64,000 nucleotides of DNA from Pseudotabrizicola sediminis (GTDB taxonomy: Bacteria; Pseudomonadota; Alphaproteobacteria; Rhodobacterales; Rhodobacteraceae), in assembly GCF_004745575.1 (NCBI RefSeq), contig NZ_RPEM01000005.1, positions 1-64,000 of the forward strand. The letters run 5' to 3'. This document shows, in pieces, positions 16,050 through 24,243 of the stretch; position 1 is the first letter of the stretch; each line of letters opens with the position of its first letter. The position numbers were made by a program, and so were the translations under genes. Below the pieces are notes generated by a model, which had not been told where the DNA came from, did not search any database, and was given only the letters and a program-made list of their open reading frames with translations.

Positions 16050-18017
16050 CTACTGCGCCAAGGATTGCGCCAGCCGCATCAGGCTGACCGCCTCGCCCCG
16101 ATAGCCAAAGCGGTCCTCGCCCTGGTTCGCCTCTGCCAGCGTGATGGCCTCATCCCAACCCCAGGCCTCCAGATAGACCGATCCGCGCAGCAGCTGGCCA
16201 AAGCCGGCGATGGCTGCGGCAAAGCGTGCGTCGGGGTCAGCCTCGGTGCCCGCCACGATAGGCGCTTCTATCAGGGCGCTGACGGACTCGCCCGGGGCCT
16301 TGTAGCGCAGGCGCAGAAAGCCAAGCTCTGGCGCATCGGCCACAATGTCCCCGATTGCGGCTTCATCGGCCATCGCATCGGAAACCGCCGTGCCATAGCG
16401 CAGCGGGTCGTTCCGCAGGGCGGGGCTGCCGGGCGCTGTCACCTCGTAGATCGCCGTCACCTGATGGCCCGCCCCGATTTCGCCCGCGTCCACGGCATCA
16501 TTGTTGAACTCCTCGCGCCGCAGGGCGCGGGTCTCATATCCGATCAGCCGGTATTCCGCGACTTGGGCCGGGTTCCATTCGATTTGCAGCTTCACATCAT
16601 CGGCAATCGGAAACAGCGCCCCGGTCAGCTGTTCCACCAGCACCTTGCGCGCTTCCAGCAGGGTGTCGATGTAGGCGGCCATGCCGTTGCCGTTCTGCGC
16701 CAGTGATTGCATCACCGCGTCATTCAGAGTGCCCCGGCCAAAGCCCAGCACCGACAGGTAGACGCCGGTCTTGCGCTTGCGGGCGACAAACGCCTCCAGC
16801 CCTTCGGGATCATCGACGCCGAGGTTGAAATCACCATCGGTGGCAAGCAGAATGCGGCTGACTTCGCCCGCCGCTGTCATACCTTCGGCAAGGGTGTAGG
16901 CCAGCGTCAGCCCGGCGGCCCCCGCCGTCGCGCCGCCGGCATCCAGCCGGTCCAGCGCCGCCAGAATGGTGGCGCGTTCACTGGCCGGGGTGGGAGCCAG
17001 CACCTCGCCCGCCGATCCGGCATAGGCGACGATGGCCACCTGATCCTCGGGCCGCAGTTCGGCTAGCATCAGCCCCATCGATTGTTTGAGCAGAGGCAAT
17101 TTGCCCGGCTCATTCATCGAGCCTGAGGTGTCTATCAGCAGCACAAGGTTCAGCGGTGGCCGCGCCGCCACCTCGGGCAACCGCCCTTGCAGGCCGATGT
17201 GCACCAGCCGGGTACCGGCATTCCACGGGGTTTGCATCACGGTCACGTTTGCGCGGAACGGCGGCTCTCCGGCTTCGGGGGCGGGGTAGGCGTAGGGGAA
17301 GTAGTTCACCATTTCTTCAACCCGCACCGCATCGGGGGCGGGCAAGGCACCGGCCATCAGGCTGCTGCGCACAAGGGCGTAGGATGCGGTGTCGACATCG
17401 GCGGAAAAGGCAGACACCGGCGCCTCTGCCGTCACCTGCACCGGGTTGGCACCTGCGTTGGCAAAGACCTCTTCGTCGGCGCCAGGCGCGGGGGCCATCA
17501 GGTTGGCTTCCGGCGCGGCCATGGTTTGCGGGGCCACTTCCAGCGACAGATCTGCCGCACCTGCCTGTGACGCAGTCGGGGCTTCGGCGGGGGCGGCCTT
17601 GCGGGTCATCATCGGCCCGGGGGCGGACCTTGTCAGCTCTGCCGGGGCCATCTCTGCCGGGGCCGCAGCGGGTGGGGCCTGCGCCGATTCTGGCGCAGCC
17701 ATCCTGACCGTCGGCGCCTCGGCCTGCGGCAGCAGCACCACCAGCCCGACTGCCAGTGCTGCGGCAGAGGTGGTCGCGGTCAGCAGGGGTTTCAGGGTCA
17801 GGGCTTTCAGCATCTTGCGCACTCCGCTGGCAAACCCCGCCGTCGGGGCGCGGTCAGCAGTGGGACGCAGCGGCGGCGTCGATCCTTGGCGCGACAGGGC
17901 CGAATCCTCATAGGCCGCCATCGCCCGGTTCAACGCCTCGGCCCGGGCGGTGGGGTCGCTGGTGGGTGCTGTCTGCAGGGCGGCGCGCAGCTTGTCGAGT
18001 TCCGGATCGCGGGTCAT
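16050..18017 (-). CDS. Membrane-anchored VWA domain protein (YfbK-like)
   Basis: A 655-residue protein with a short cytoplasmic N-terminus (about 70 residues), one membrane segment (about 76-97: LKPLLTATTSAAALAVGLVV) and a long A/P-rich linker (100-200). A YfbK-type N-terminal domain (about 200-290) precedes a VWA domain with an intact MIDAS, D296-T-S-G-S300, and a DUF3520-like C-terminus. Its ATG overlaps the stop of the ECF sigma gene (ATGA). A membrane protein translated directly after an ECF sigma factor is the usual anti-sigma position, so the N-terminal segment may bind the sigma factor. Frame extension upstream to 18263 is only the antisense-free shadow of the sigma gene. Confidence 0.85.
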   Translation of the reverse strand: MTRDPELDKLRAALQTAPTSDPTARAEALNRAMAAYEDSALSRQGSTPPLRPTADRAPTAGFASGVRKMLKALTLKPLLTATTSAAALAVGLVVLLPQAEAPTVRMAAPESAQAPPAAAPAEMAPAELTRSAPGPMMTRKAAPAEAPTASQAGAADLSLEVAPQTMAAPEANLMAPAPGADEEVFANAGANPVQVTAEAPVSAFSADVDTASYALVRSSLMAGALPAPDAVRVEEMVNYFPYAYPAPEAGEPPFRANVTVMQTPWNAGTRLVHIGLQGRLPEVAARPPLNLVLLIDTSGSMNEPGKLPLLKQSMGLMLAELRPEDQVAIVAYAGSAGEVLAPTPASERATILAALDRLDAGGATAGAAGLTLAYTLAEGMTAAGEVSRILLATDGDFNLGVDDPEGLEAFVARKRKTGVYLSVLGFGRGTLNDAVMQSLAQNGNGMAAYIDTLLEARKVLVEQLTGALFPIADDVKLQIEWNPAQVAEYRLIGYETRALRREEFNNDAVDAGEIGAGHQVTAIYEVTAPGSPALRNDPLRYGTAVSDAMADEAAIGDIVADAPELGFLRLRYKAPGESVSALIEAPIVAGTEADPDARFAAAIAGFGQLLRGSVYLEAWGWDEAITLAEANQGEDRFGYRGEAVSLMRLAQSLAQ

Positions 18018-18559
18018 GCCTTTGCCTCTTCGGTGGCCAGGACGCGCAGCCGTTTCTTCACCTCGGACATCCGCCAGGCAATCGTGCCTTCGGACAGGTC
18101 CAGGATCGCCCCTGCCTCGGCCTGGGTCATGTCTTCGCCCAGCACCAGCGCCACGGTGTCGCGCAGTTCCACCGGCAGGCGCGTCATGGCGTCCGCCAGC
18201 CAGTCTTGTGCCGCGCGGTCTTGGGCCATCGCCTCTTGCCGGGCGATTTCCCAATCCCCCCAACCCGTCGCCGCCCGCTCGCGCACGGCGGCGCGGCGGC
18301 GGGCGTCATGCGCGGCGTTGACCACCACACGGTAAAGCCAAGTGGTGAACCGCGCTTCGGCCCGCCAGCCGCGCAACCGGTGGGGCAGGGCGGCGCAGAT
18401 GTCCTGCGCCAGATCTTCGGCTTCGGCGCGGCTGCCGGTCAACCGCCAGCCAAGCCCGAAAATCCGGTCATAATGCCGGGTCACCAGCGCCGCAAAGGCG
18501 GCGTGGTCGCCGCAGGCTGCGGCTTGGGCAAGCGTTTCATCAGAAGTGTCCATCAGCAT
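18014..18559 (-). CDS. ECF-type RNA polymerase sigma factor
   Basis: A protein of about 181 residues with sigma-70 region 2 (HYDRIFGLGWRLTGSRAEAEDLAQD, roughly residues 27-55, then RFTTWLYRVVVNAAHD for promoter melting/-10 contact) and region 4 (LPVELRDTVALVLGEDMTQAEAGAIL, with a helix-turn-helix ending VKKRL). No SnoaL-like C-terminal extension is present. Start choice is uncertain: GTG 18562, ATG 18559 and ATG 18553 are in frame and none has a clear Shine-Dalgarno. The next gene encodes a membrane VWA protein overlapping by 4 bases and probably controls it. Target promoters are unknown. Confidence 0.88.
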   Translation of the reverse strand: MLMDTSDETLAQAAACGDHAAFAALVTRHYDRIFGLGWRLTGSRAEAEDLAQDICAALPHRLRGWRAEARFTTWLYRVVVNAAHDARRRAAVRERAATGWGDWEIARQEAMAQDRAAQDWLADAMTRLPVELRDTVALVLGEDMTQAEAGAILDLSEGTIAWRMSEVKKRLRVLATEEAKA

Positions 18560-18630
18560 CACTGTAGGTCAGACGCGCGCCGGGGGGCAATCCTTGGCGG
18601 TCGCTTTGGCAGATGGAGGGTAAATTGCGG

Positions 18631-18702
18631 TTTAAATAGGTGCCCCGACCCGGGGAAGGCCGGGGCACCGGACGCACCTTGCATTGGGGGACAACAGCAA
18701 GG
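18631..18702 (-). repeat. Two-hairpin repeat, copy A (possible sRNA/terminator)
   Basis: Read on the minus strand: a 6-bp hairpin CCTTGC/GCAAGG (arms 18697-18702 and 18677-18682, 14-nt loop), then a GC-rich hairpin of about 11 bp (GGTGCCCCGG arm, 18639-18669, 7-nt loop), then an A/T-rich tail (TATTTAAA). It shares its sequence and layout with copies B and C and lies between the peptidoglycan-binding protein gene and the ECF sigma gene. It may be a transcription terminator, a small RNA, or both. Confidence 0.7.
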
Positions 18703-18743
18703 CGGTTTGGCAAGATCATGGGAAGGCTCAATGCAGTACAGAA

Positions 18744-18814
18744 GGAAAAAATCCTGCGCCCCGACCCGAGAGCGGCCGGGGCGCAGGTCCCGCCTTGCCC
18801 CGGACCAGGGCAAG
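18744..18814 (-). repeat. Two-hairpin repeat, copy B (with T6 tail)
   Basis: Same organisation on the minus strand: hairpin CTTGCCC/GGGCAAG (18808-18814 and 18794-18800), then a GC-rich hairpin CTGCGCCCCGG...CGGGGCGCAG (about 18754-18786), followed by GGATTTTTT. This copy has the clearest intrinsic-terminator form. The loop of its first hairpin has diverged from A and C. Confidence 0.75.
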
Positions 18815-18835
18815 ACGAGGGTTAAAATTACTTTT

Positions 18836-18909
18836 CGCGAAATAAGCACCCCGACCCGGGGAAGGCCGGGGTGCCGGGTGCGCCTTGCCATTGGGGACAC
18901 GCAGGCAAG
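18836..18909 (-). repeat. Two-hairpin repeat, copy C
   Basis: On the minus strand: hairpin CTTGC/GCAAG (18905-18909 and 18884-18888) with the loop motif GTCCCCAAT that is also found in copy A (as GTCCCCCAAT), then hairpin GCACCCCGG...CGGGGTGC (18846-18874) with the same 7-nt loop as copy A, followed by TTATTT. It starts 21 nt after the stop of the gene at 18931, so the cluster is probably transcribed as that gene's 3' untranslated region. Confidence 0.7.
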
Positions 18910-18930
18910 ACGCGGAAAACCGTGGGCTGA

Positions 18931-19512
18931 TCAGTAGATCAGGCTGTCATAGATGCCGTAGCTGCCGGCGCGGGTCTGCAACTGACGCTCGCCGCCGCTG
19001 TCGCGGGCATAGGCCACCACGGCCCGGTAGGTGCCGGGGCCGAAAGACGCGTCAATGCCTCCGGTGTAATAGCCAAAGGCGCGCAGCCGGCTTTGGATCG
19101 CGCGGCGCTGCGCTGCGGAATAGGTGTTGAAGGTCTGCGCCGCGACCGTGGCATGCACGGAATTGTTCGACCCGATCACCCGGCCGCTGGTGCTTTGATG
19201 GTGATCGTTACGCGGGCGGTATTGTTGGCTGTAATCGTTGCGCGGGCGATACTGCTGGTTGTAGTCGTCGCGGTGGTGGTACTGCGGCTGCGGCTGCCGG
19301 TGCGGTTGTGGCCGGTACACCGGCTGCGGCTGGGCCTGTGGCGCACGGGCCTGCGCATCATTGATCAGCGCGCCGATGATCACGGTGGCGGCGACGCCTT
19401 TCAGGAAGTTGCGCTCGTTCTTGCCAAGCGCCTGCGCCGGGGCAGCGGCGGTGACAGCGATGGACAATGCGGTGACAGCAGCGATGGCGGCAGTTTTCAC
19501 ATTTTTAAACAT
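18931..19512 (-). CDS. Exported protein with peptidoglycan-binding-like domain
   Basis: A 193-residue periplasmic protein. A signal peptide (about 1-28, ending APAQA) is followed by a short hydrophobic stretch (VAATVIIGALIND). Then comes a Q/P/H/R-rich low-complexity region (about 55-105) containing the near-perfect duplication DYNQQYRPRN / DYSQQYRPRN. The C-terminus (about 125-175) has a PG_binding_1-type fold signature: QRRAIQSRLRAFGYYTGGID and FGPGTYRAVVAYA. AAGGAAA precedes the ATG. Binding to peptidoglycan or to an envelope partner is inferred. Three hairpin repeats follow its stop codon. Confidence 0.75.
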   Translation of the reverse strand: MFKNVKTAAIAAVTALSIAVTAAAPAQALGKNERNFLKGVAATVIIGALINDAQARAPQAQPQPVYRPQPHRQPQPQYHHRDDYNQQYRPRNDYSQQYRPRNDHHQSTSGRVIGSNNSVHATVAAQTFNTYSAAQRRAIQSRLRAFGYYTGGIDASFGPGTYRAVVAYARDSGGERQLQTRAGSYGIYDSLIY

Positions 19513-19658
19513 CGGGTTTCCTTTCCCAGGTATCGCGGGGCTGAGCAGAGCGCCGCTGTGATGGGAAAGGATATGCGCAGACAGGCCGCGCTAGGCAAAA
19601 ACGCCGCAGTGCTATGGGATAGCGCCTTTGAAATCAATGACTTGTGATTGCGAGGATT

Positions 19659-21230
19659 TCAGGGTGCCCGCAGTTCGATCAGCCGTGGACCGTTACACTG
19701 CTGCTGCAGCGCGTCGCGCAGGGCATCGGGGTCGGGAAGCAGGCTGGCAAAGGGCAGCCCGCAGGCTTCGGCAAAGGGGCCAAGATCCAGCGGCGACGGA
19801 TCGCACCCGATCACTTGGGTGCCCGCGCCTGCCATCGCCTCGGCAATCTCGCGGTAGCCTTGGTTGTTCCAGACGATGAAGGTGATGGGCAGGCCTTCGT
19901 CCCGGGCAGTGCGCAGCTCGGCAGCGCTGAACTGCAACCCACCGTCGCCGATCAGGCAGACCACCGGCGTTCCGGGCGCGCCAAGCGCGGCACCGATAGC
20001 CGCGCCCGGGCCAAAGCCAAGCGCGCCGTAACCGGTGGCGGCGTTGAACCAGCCGCCTGGGCGGTCGTGATCGTAGAACAGGTTGGCGGCATAGACCGGC
20101 TGGGTGCTGTCGCCTGCGATGATCGCGCCGGGCTGCGCGTCGCGGATCGCCTCGACGATGGCCAGCTGTGCCTGCATCGCCGGATGCAGCCCCGCCAGTT
20201 CGGCCCGCGCGGCGCGGCGTGCGGCCTCGGCTCGTGCCGGACCATCGGCCTGCCGCGCGACCACCGTTTGCGCCAACGCGTCCAGCGTCAGCCCGGCATC
20301 TGCCTGTATGCGCAGCGTGGCCCGGTGCCGCGCCAGCTGTTCGGCGCAGACATCCACCCGGATCATCCCCGTCAGATCAGGAAAGCCGCCGCGCACATAC
20401 ATGTCGTAATCCGTTGGCCCCAGTTCAGTGCCCACGGCCAGCACCTGATCGGCCCCGGCAATCAGCGCGCGCACCGCATCAAGGCTGGGCGATGCGGGCA
20501 CGCCCAAGGCGTGCCCGAACATCACGCCGCGTGCGTTCACCGTCTGCACCACCGGCGCATCGAGCGCCTCGGCCAGCGCGCGCAGCGGACCCGCCGCTGC
20601 CCTGGCACCACCCCCGGCCAGAATGACCACCCGCTGCGCGGCGTTCAGCAGTGCCGCCGCATCGGCCAGCGTCGCCGAATCCGGCGCGCACAGCGCAAGC
20701 GGCATGGCAGGCGGCAAAGCCGCTGCCTCCAGCGCCATCACATCGGTCGGCACTTCGATATGCACCGGGCCGGGCCGCGCGCCCAGCATCAGCGCAAAGG
20801 CCCGGTCCAGCACCGGGCCCAAGGTCTCGGGCGCAGTCACCCGCAGCGTCGGGCACAGCGCCCGCACCATCCCGGCCTGATCGGGCAGTTCGTGCAGCAG
20901 GCCAAGACCTTGTCCCAGGGAATCGCGCCGGTTTACCCCCGACACCACCAGCATCGGCACAGAATCGGCGCGCGCCTGTGCCATCGCGGTCAGCGCATTG
21001 GTCAGCCCCGGCCCGGTAATCACAAAGGCCACCCCCGGCTGCCCGGTCACCCGGGCATAGCCATCGGCCATGAAGGCCGCGCCCTGTTCATGCCGCGCGG
21101 TCACATGGCGCACAGGTGATCCGGCCAGCCCCCGGTACAGCTCGACCGTGTGGACACCGGGAATGCCGAACACCACTTTGACCCCGCGCGCCGCCAGCCC
21201 CTCGACCAGACGCATTCCCACCGTTGCCAT
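19659..21230 (-). CDS. aruI: 5-guanidino-2-oxopentanoate (2-ketoarginine) decarboxylase
   Basis: A 523-residue thiamine-diphosphate enzyme of the acetolactate-synthase superfamily. The N-terminal PYR domain contains VFGIPGVHTVELYRGL and RHEQGAAFMADGYAR with the catalytic glutamate. The C-terminal PP domain has the ThDP/Mg motif GDGGLQFSAAEL...WNNQGY (about 435-465). The FGIPGVHT-ELYRGL stretch and overall length match Pseudomonas AruI, which decarboxylates 2-ketoarginine to 4-guanidinobutyraldehyde in the arginine transaminase pathway. The upstream gene is the matching transaminase, 3 bp away, which supports this over acetolactate synthase. No small regulatory subunit is adjacent. Confidence 0.85.
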   Translation of the reverse strand: MATVGMRLVEGLAARGVKVVFGIPGVHTVELYRGLAGSPVRHVTARHEQGAAFMADGYARVTGQPGVAFVITGPGLTNALTAMAQARADSVPMLVVSGVNRRDSLGQGLGLLHELPDQAGMVRALCPTLRVTAPETLGPVLDRAFALMLGARPGPVHIEVPTDVMALEAAALPPAMPLALCAPDSATLADAAALLNAAQRVVILAGGGARAAAGPLRALAEALDAPVVQTVNARGVMFGHALGVPASPSLDAVRALIAGADQVLAVGTELGPTDYDMYVRGGFPDLTGMIRVDVCAEQLARHRATLRIQADAGLTLDALAQTVVARQADGPARAEAARRAARAELAGLHPAMQAQLAIVEAIRDAQPGAIIAGDSTQPVYAANLFYDHDRPGGWFNAATGYGALGFGPGAAIGAALGAPGTPVVCLIGDGGLQFSAAELRTARDEGLPITFIVWNNQGYREIAEAMAGAGTQVIGCDPSPLDLGPFAEACGLPFASLLPDPDALRDALQQQCNGPRLIELRAP

Positions 21231-21233
21231 CGC

Positions 21234-22409
21234 TTACGCCCCCTGCCGTGCAAAGCGGGCGATCCGCGCCGCCGCTTCGTCGATCACCGTATCGGGCTGC
21301 GTCAGGCTGATCCGCAGCCAGCCCGCCAGCCCGTCGCCAAAGCTTTCCCCCGGCATACAGGCCACGCCTTCCGCCTCCAGCAGGGCCAGCGCAAACGCCT
21401 CGCCGCTCAGTCCGGTCGCCCGCACATCCAGCAGCGCGAACATGCCCGCATCGGGGCGATGCACCCGCAGCCCCGCCACACCGTCCAGCACTTCGGCCAG
21501 CATCTGCGCCCGCGCCGCGTACCGCGCAGCCATGCCCCGGGCCACGGGCGAGGGGGCGGCAATTGCATCTGCCGTTGCATCGGCCAGAAACGGCTGGTTG
21601 CCGAACAGCATGGTTTCGGCCAGCGGCAAGGCGCGGCTGATGAAGTCGCCCGGGCCCACACACCAGCCTGACCGGAACCCCGGTGCCGCATGGGATTTGG
21701 AAATGGAAGAGGCCGCGATCACCCTGTCTGCCAGACCCGGATGCGAAAGGGGTGAGACAAACTCAGTGCCATCGAACACCAGCTCTTCATACACCTCATC
21801 CGACACGATCCACAGATCATGTGCGCGCGCCACCTCACCCAAGGCCGCGATATCGGCGTCGCGCAGCACTGCGCCGGTCGGGTTGTGCGGCGTGTTCAGA
21901 AAGAGCACCCGGCTGCGGGGCGTGATCCGCGCCGCCACATCCGCCGCCTGCATGCGAAAGCCATGTTCGGCACGCAAGGGCACCGGCACCATCGTGGCCC
22001 CGCTGGCCCGGATGACGCCTTCATAGGTGGCATACATCGGATCGCCCACCAGCACCTCATCCCCGGCACCCGCCAAGGCGCGCAGCACCATGTAAAGCAC
22101 GGTCTGCGTGCCCGGCAGGCACAGGAACTGATCGGTTTCAAACCGCCGCCCGCGCCGCTGTGTGTAGCGGTCGGCCAGTGCCCGCAGCAGCCCGGCCTCG
22201 CCGCGCCCGTTGGAATAGCCGGTGCGCCCCGAGGTCAGCGCCGCTGCCGCAACATCCAGCAGACGGGCGGGGGGCGGTGTGTCCGGCTCGCCGATGGTCA
22301 GCTCCAGCACCGGCCGGCCTTCGGCCTGCATCGCCCGCGCGCGGATATGGACCCCCCATTTGGCACCGCCCAGACCGGCCAGATCATCAAGAACAGAAGC
22401 GTATTTCAT
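21234..22409 (-). CDS. aruH: Arginine:pyruvate transaminase AruH-like
   Basis: A 391-residue fold-type I PLP aminotransferase. The internal-aldimine lysine is Lys238 in SSISKSHAAPGFRSGW. Other class markers are LNTPHNPTGAV (171-181) and SDEVYEELVFDG (203-214). ITPRSRVLFLNTPHNPTGA, the KSHA-x-x-G-x-R-x-GW-x-VGP stretch and DAGMFALLDVRATGLSGEAF resemble Pseudomonas AruH closely. The ATG follows GAGG and overlaps the TetR stop (ATGA). With aruI directly downstream, it would convert L-arginine plus pyruvate into 2-ketoarginine plus alanine. A related aromatic or alanine transaminase is a less likely alternative. Confidence 0.82.
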   Translation of the reverse strand: MKYASVLDDLAGLGGAKWGVHIRARAMQAEGRPVLELTIGEPDTPPPARLLDVAAAALTSGRTGYSNGRGEAGLLRALADRYTQRRGRRFETDQFLCLPGTQTVLYMVLRALAGAGDEVLVGDPMYATYEGVIRASGATMVPVPLRAEHGFRMQAADVAARITPRSRVLFLNTPHNPTGAVLRDADIAALGEVARAHDLWIVSDEVYEELVFDGTEFVSPLSHPGLADRVIAASSISKSHAAPGFRSGWCVGPGDFISRALPLAETMLFGNQPFLADATADAIAAPSPVARGMAARYAARAQMLAEVLDGVAGLRVHRPDAGMFALLDVRATGLSGEAFALALLEAEGVACMPGESFGDGLAGWLRISLTQPDTVIDEAAARIARFARQGA

Positions 22410-23056
22410 GGAACCTCGGCTGAGTTGGGGGCAGGGGGTGGGGGTGGCAGCGGCACGTTGAGGATTGCGGCGATGGCGGACAGGCCGATCTGCTCCATCT
22501 CTCCGGCGGCAAAGCTGTCGGACAGCGTACCGCCTTCCATCCACAGCCCGTCGATCACCGCATTGCAGGCAATCGACAGCACCCGCGCCTTGGCCGGGTC
22601 GCCCTTGCCGGGCAGCGCCTGAATCAGGGCCTGCAAACGGTCGCGATAGTTCAGATAGGTTGCCTCATGCACCGCATGCATCTTTGGGTCACGCCGCACA
22701 TGATGCAGGAACCCGGCCCAAAGCCGCACCCGTTCGCCATCCATCACCGGGGGGCGCAGGCTGGCCGCGACAAAGGCCGCCAGCTGCGCCGCCGGGTCGT
22801 CGGTGGCGCAGCTGGCGGCCAGACTTTCCGCGGTCATCCGCTCCATCAGCGTGGCATATGCGGCGCGCGTCAGATCATCCTTGGACTGGAAGTAATGCCG
22901 GATCAGCCCCGCCGTGATGCCTGCCCGTGCGGCAATCGCCCGCACCGTCGCCGCCTGCGGGCCGCCTTCGGCCATCAGCTCCAGCGCCGCCGTGATCAGC
23001 GCCTCACGGCGATGTTCCTGCGTTTCCCGGCGATAGGGGCGGCGGTCCTCGGCCAT
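22406..23056 (-). CDS. TetR-family transcriptional regulator
   Basis: A 216-residue TetR regulator and the first gene of the operon. The N-terminal helix-turn-helix covers about residues 16-62 (ALITAALELMAEGGPQAATV and ITAGLIRHYFQSKDDL). The ligand-binding domain resembles the BetI-type subgroup, with AFVAASLRPP and WAGFLHHVRRDP. A proline run (VPLPPPPPAP) ends the protein. Its stop overlaps the aruH start, and a perfect 18-bp palindrome lies 12 bp upstream of its ATG, so it probably represses its own operon. The inducer is unknown; arginine or 2-ketoarginine are reasonable guesses. Confidence 0.88.
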   Translation of the reverse strand: MAEDRRPYRRETQEHRREALITAALELMAEGGPQAATVRAIAARAGITAGLIRHYFQSKDDLTRAAYATLMERMTAESLAASCATDDPAAQLAAFVAASLRPPVMDGERVRLWAGFLHHVRRDPKMHAVHEATYLNYRDRLQALIQALPGKGDPAKARVLSIACNAVIDGLWMEGGTLSDSFAAGEMEQIGLSAIAAILNVPLPPPPPAPNSAEVP

Positions 23057-23067
23057 GGGGCATCCTT

Positions 23068-23085
23068 ATTATACATTTGTATAAT
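23068..23085. promoter_or_regulatory. Palindromic operator of the tetR-aruHI operon
   Basis: ATTATACA-TT-TGTATAAT is a perfect 18-bp dyad immediately upstream of the TetR gene, in A/T-rich sequence that stands out from the GC-rich surroundings. Its size and position fit an autoregulatory TetR site that overlaps the promoter; TATAAT-like hexamers lie inside it. Confidence 0.75.
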
Positions 23086-23185
23086 TAGCAGGAAGCGCAC
23101 AGGATTCCAAGCCGCAATGACATGTGGTTTTGACCGGGCGAGACCTGCAGAGCCTTGTGTGAAAAGAGCGCCTTCGTCGGCTGTG

Positions 23186-24097
23186 TCAGTCCGGCGCGGG
23201 GAGTGTGGCCAGTGGGCCGGGGGCCGCTGACACATCCTTGTGCACGATCACATCGGCCTGCGGATAGGCCTGCAGGATTGCGCGTCGCAGCCCGGCCCCG
23301 ATGGCATGCGCCGCGCGCAAGGGCTGGTCGCCATCCAGCTCGATATGGATCTGCACAAAGATCCGGCTGCCAGCGGTCCGGGTCTTGATGTCATGGTAAC
23401 CCTGCACCCCCGGCCAATCGCGCGCCAGGGCGGCGATCCCGGCAATCACCACCGGGTCGGCCCGCCGGTCCATCAGCGCGTGGAATGCCTCGCGCCCGAT
23501 CCGCACCGCACCAAGCGCGAGCATCCCCGCCGCCGCCAGCGCCACCACCGAATCGACCGAGGTCAGGCCAAAGGCGCGCGACGCCCAAAGCGAGGCAATC
23601 GCCCCGATGTTCGGCAACAGATCGCCCAGATAATGCAGCCGGTCTGCCGCCACCACCTTGTTGCCGGTGCGCCGCGCCACGCGGCCCTGCCAGATGACCA
23701 GCCCCAGCGTCAGCAGGATGGACACCGCCATCACCCCCATGCCCACGCCTTCGCGCGACAGGGTTTCCGGCTCGGGTGCCAGCAAGCGCTGCACCGCCGC
23801 AACCCCGATCACCCCCGCTGAGACCAGAATGAACATCGCCTGCCCCAGCGAGGCCAGATCTTCCGCCGAGGTATGGCCAAAGGCATGGTCTTCATCCGCA
23901 GGCTTGGCCGCATACAGAATCGCCGCCATCGCCATCAGGCTGACCATCAGATCCATCGCACTGTCGGCCAGCGACGCCGCCACCGACAAAGACCCGGTCT
24001 GGCCCAGTGCCCAGAGCTTGAGGATCACCAGCACCCCGGCAACCGAAACCGAGGCAACGCCCGCCGACAAATTCAGCCGTGTCTGTTCGGATGCCAT
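23186..24097 (-). CDS. Cation diffusion facilitator (FieF-like) metal exporter
   Basis: A 303-residue CDF transporter exchanging divalent metals (Zn, Fe, Mn or Cd) for protons in the inner membrane. About six helices are followed by a cytoplasmic domain (about 205-295). Metal-site motifs are DSAMD in the second helix and HYLGD in the fifth (H-x-x-x-D). FGHTSAEDLA corresponds to the family FGHxKxE loop. The D-x-x-x-D plus H-x-x-x-D arrangement is the Fe/Zn type rather than the Mn type. ATG 24097 starts the usual N-terminus; an ATG at 24130 is also in frame. Confidence 0.88.
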   Translation of the reverse strand: MASEQTRLNLSAGVASVSVAGVLVILKLWALGQTGSLSVAASLADSAMDLMVSLMAMAAILYAAKPADEDHAFGHTSAEDLASLGQAMFILVSAGVIGVAAVQRLLAPEPETLSREGVGMGVMAVSILLTLGLVIWQGRVARRTGNKVVAADRLHYLGDLLPNIGAIASLWASRAFGLTSVDSVVALAAAGMLALGAVRIGREAFHALMDRRADPVVIAGIAALARDWPGVQGYHDIKTRTAGSRIFVQIHIELDGDQPLRAAHAIGAGLRRAILQAYPQADVIVHKDVSAAPGPLATLPAPD

Positions 24098-24243
24098 GTG
24101 CGCCCCCAAGCCTCGCGTCAGAAGGGGCATGCGCTACCCCAACCTTGCGGTCAAGCGCAAGGTGGGTGATCGGCAGACGGGCCCTCTCTCCGGTGTCTTG
24201 CCTGACATTGGATCAGGCCCCTGTTCCCTGTGAGAGAATTGAC

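Noticed and set aside
18631-18909. CcsR-type sRNA cluster.
   Set aside because: The defining CCUCCUCCC loops are absent, so the tandem element was kept as a separate, unnamed repeat.
19644-21119. A 491-codon plus-strand open frame opposite aruI.
   Set aside because: Antisense to a well-supported thiamine-diphosphate enzyme; R/H/Q/G-rich, with no domain and no ribosome binding site.
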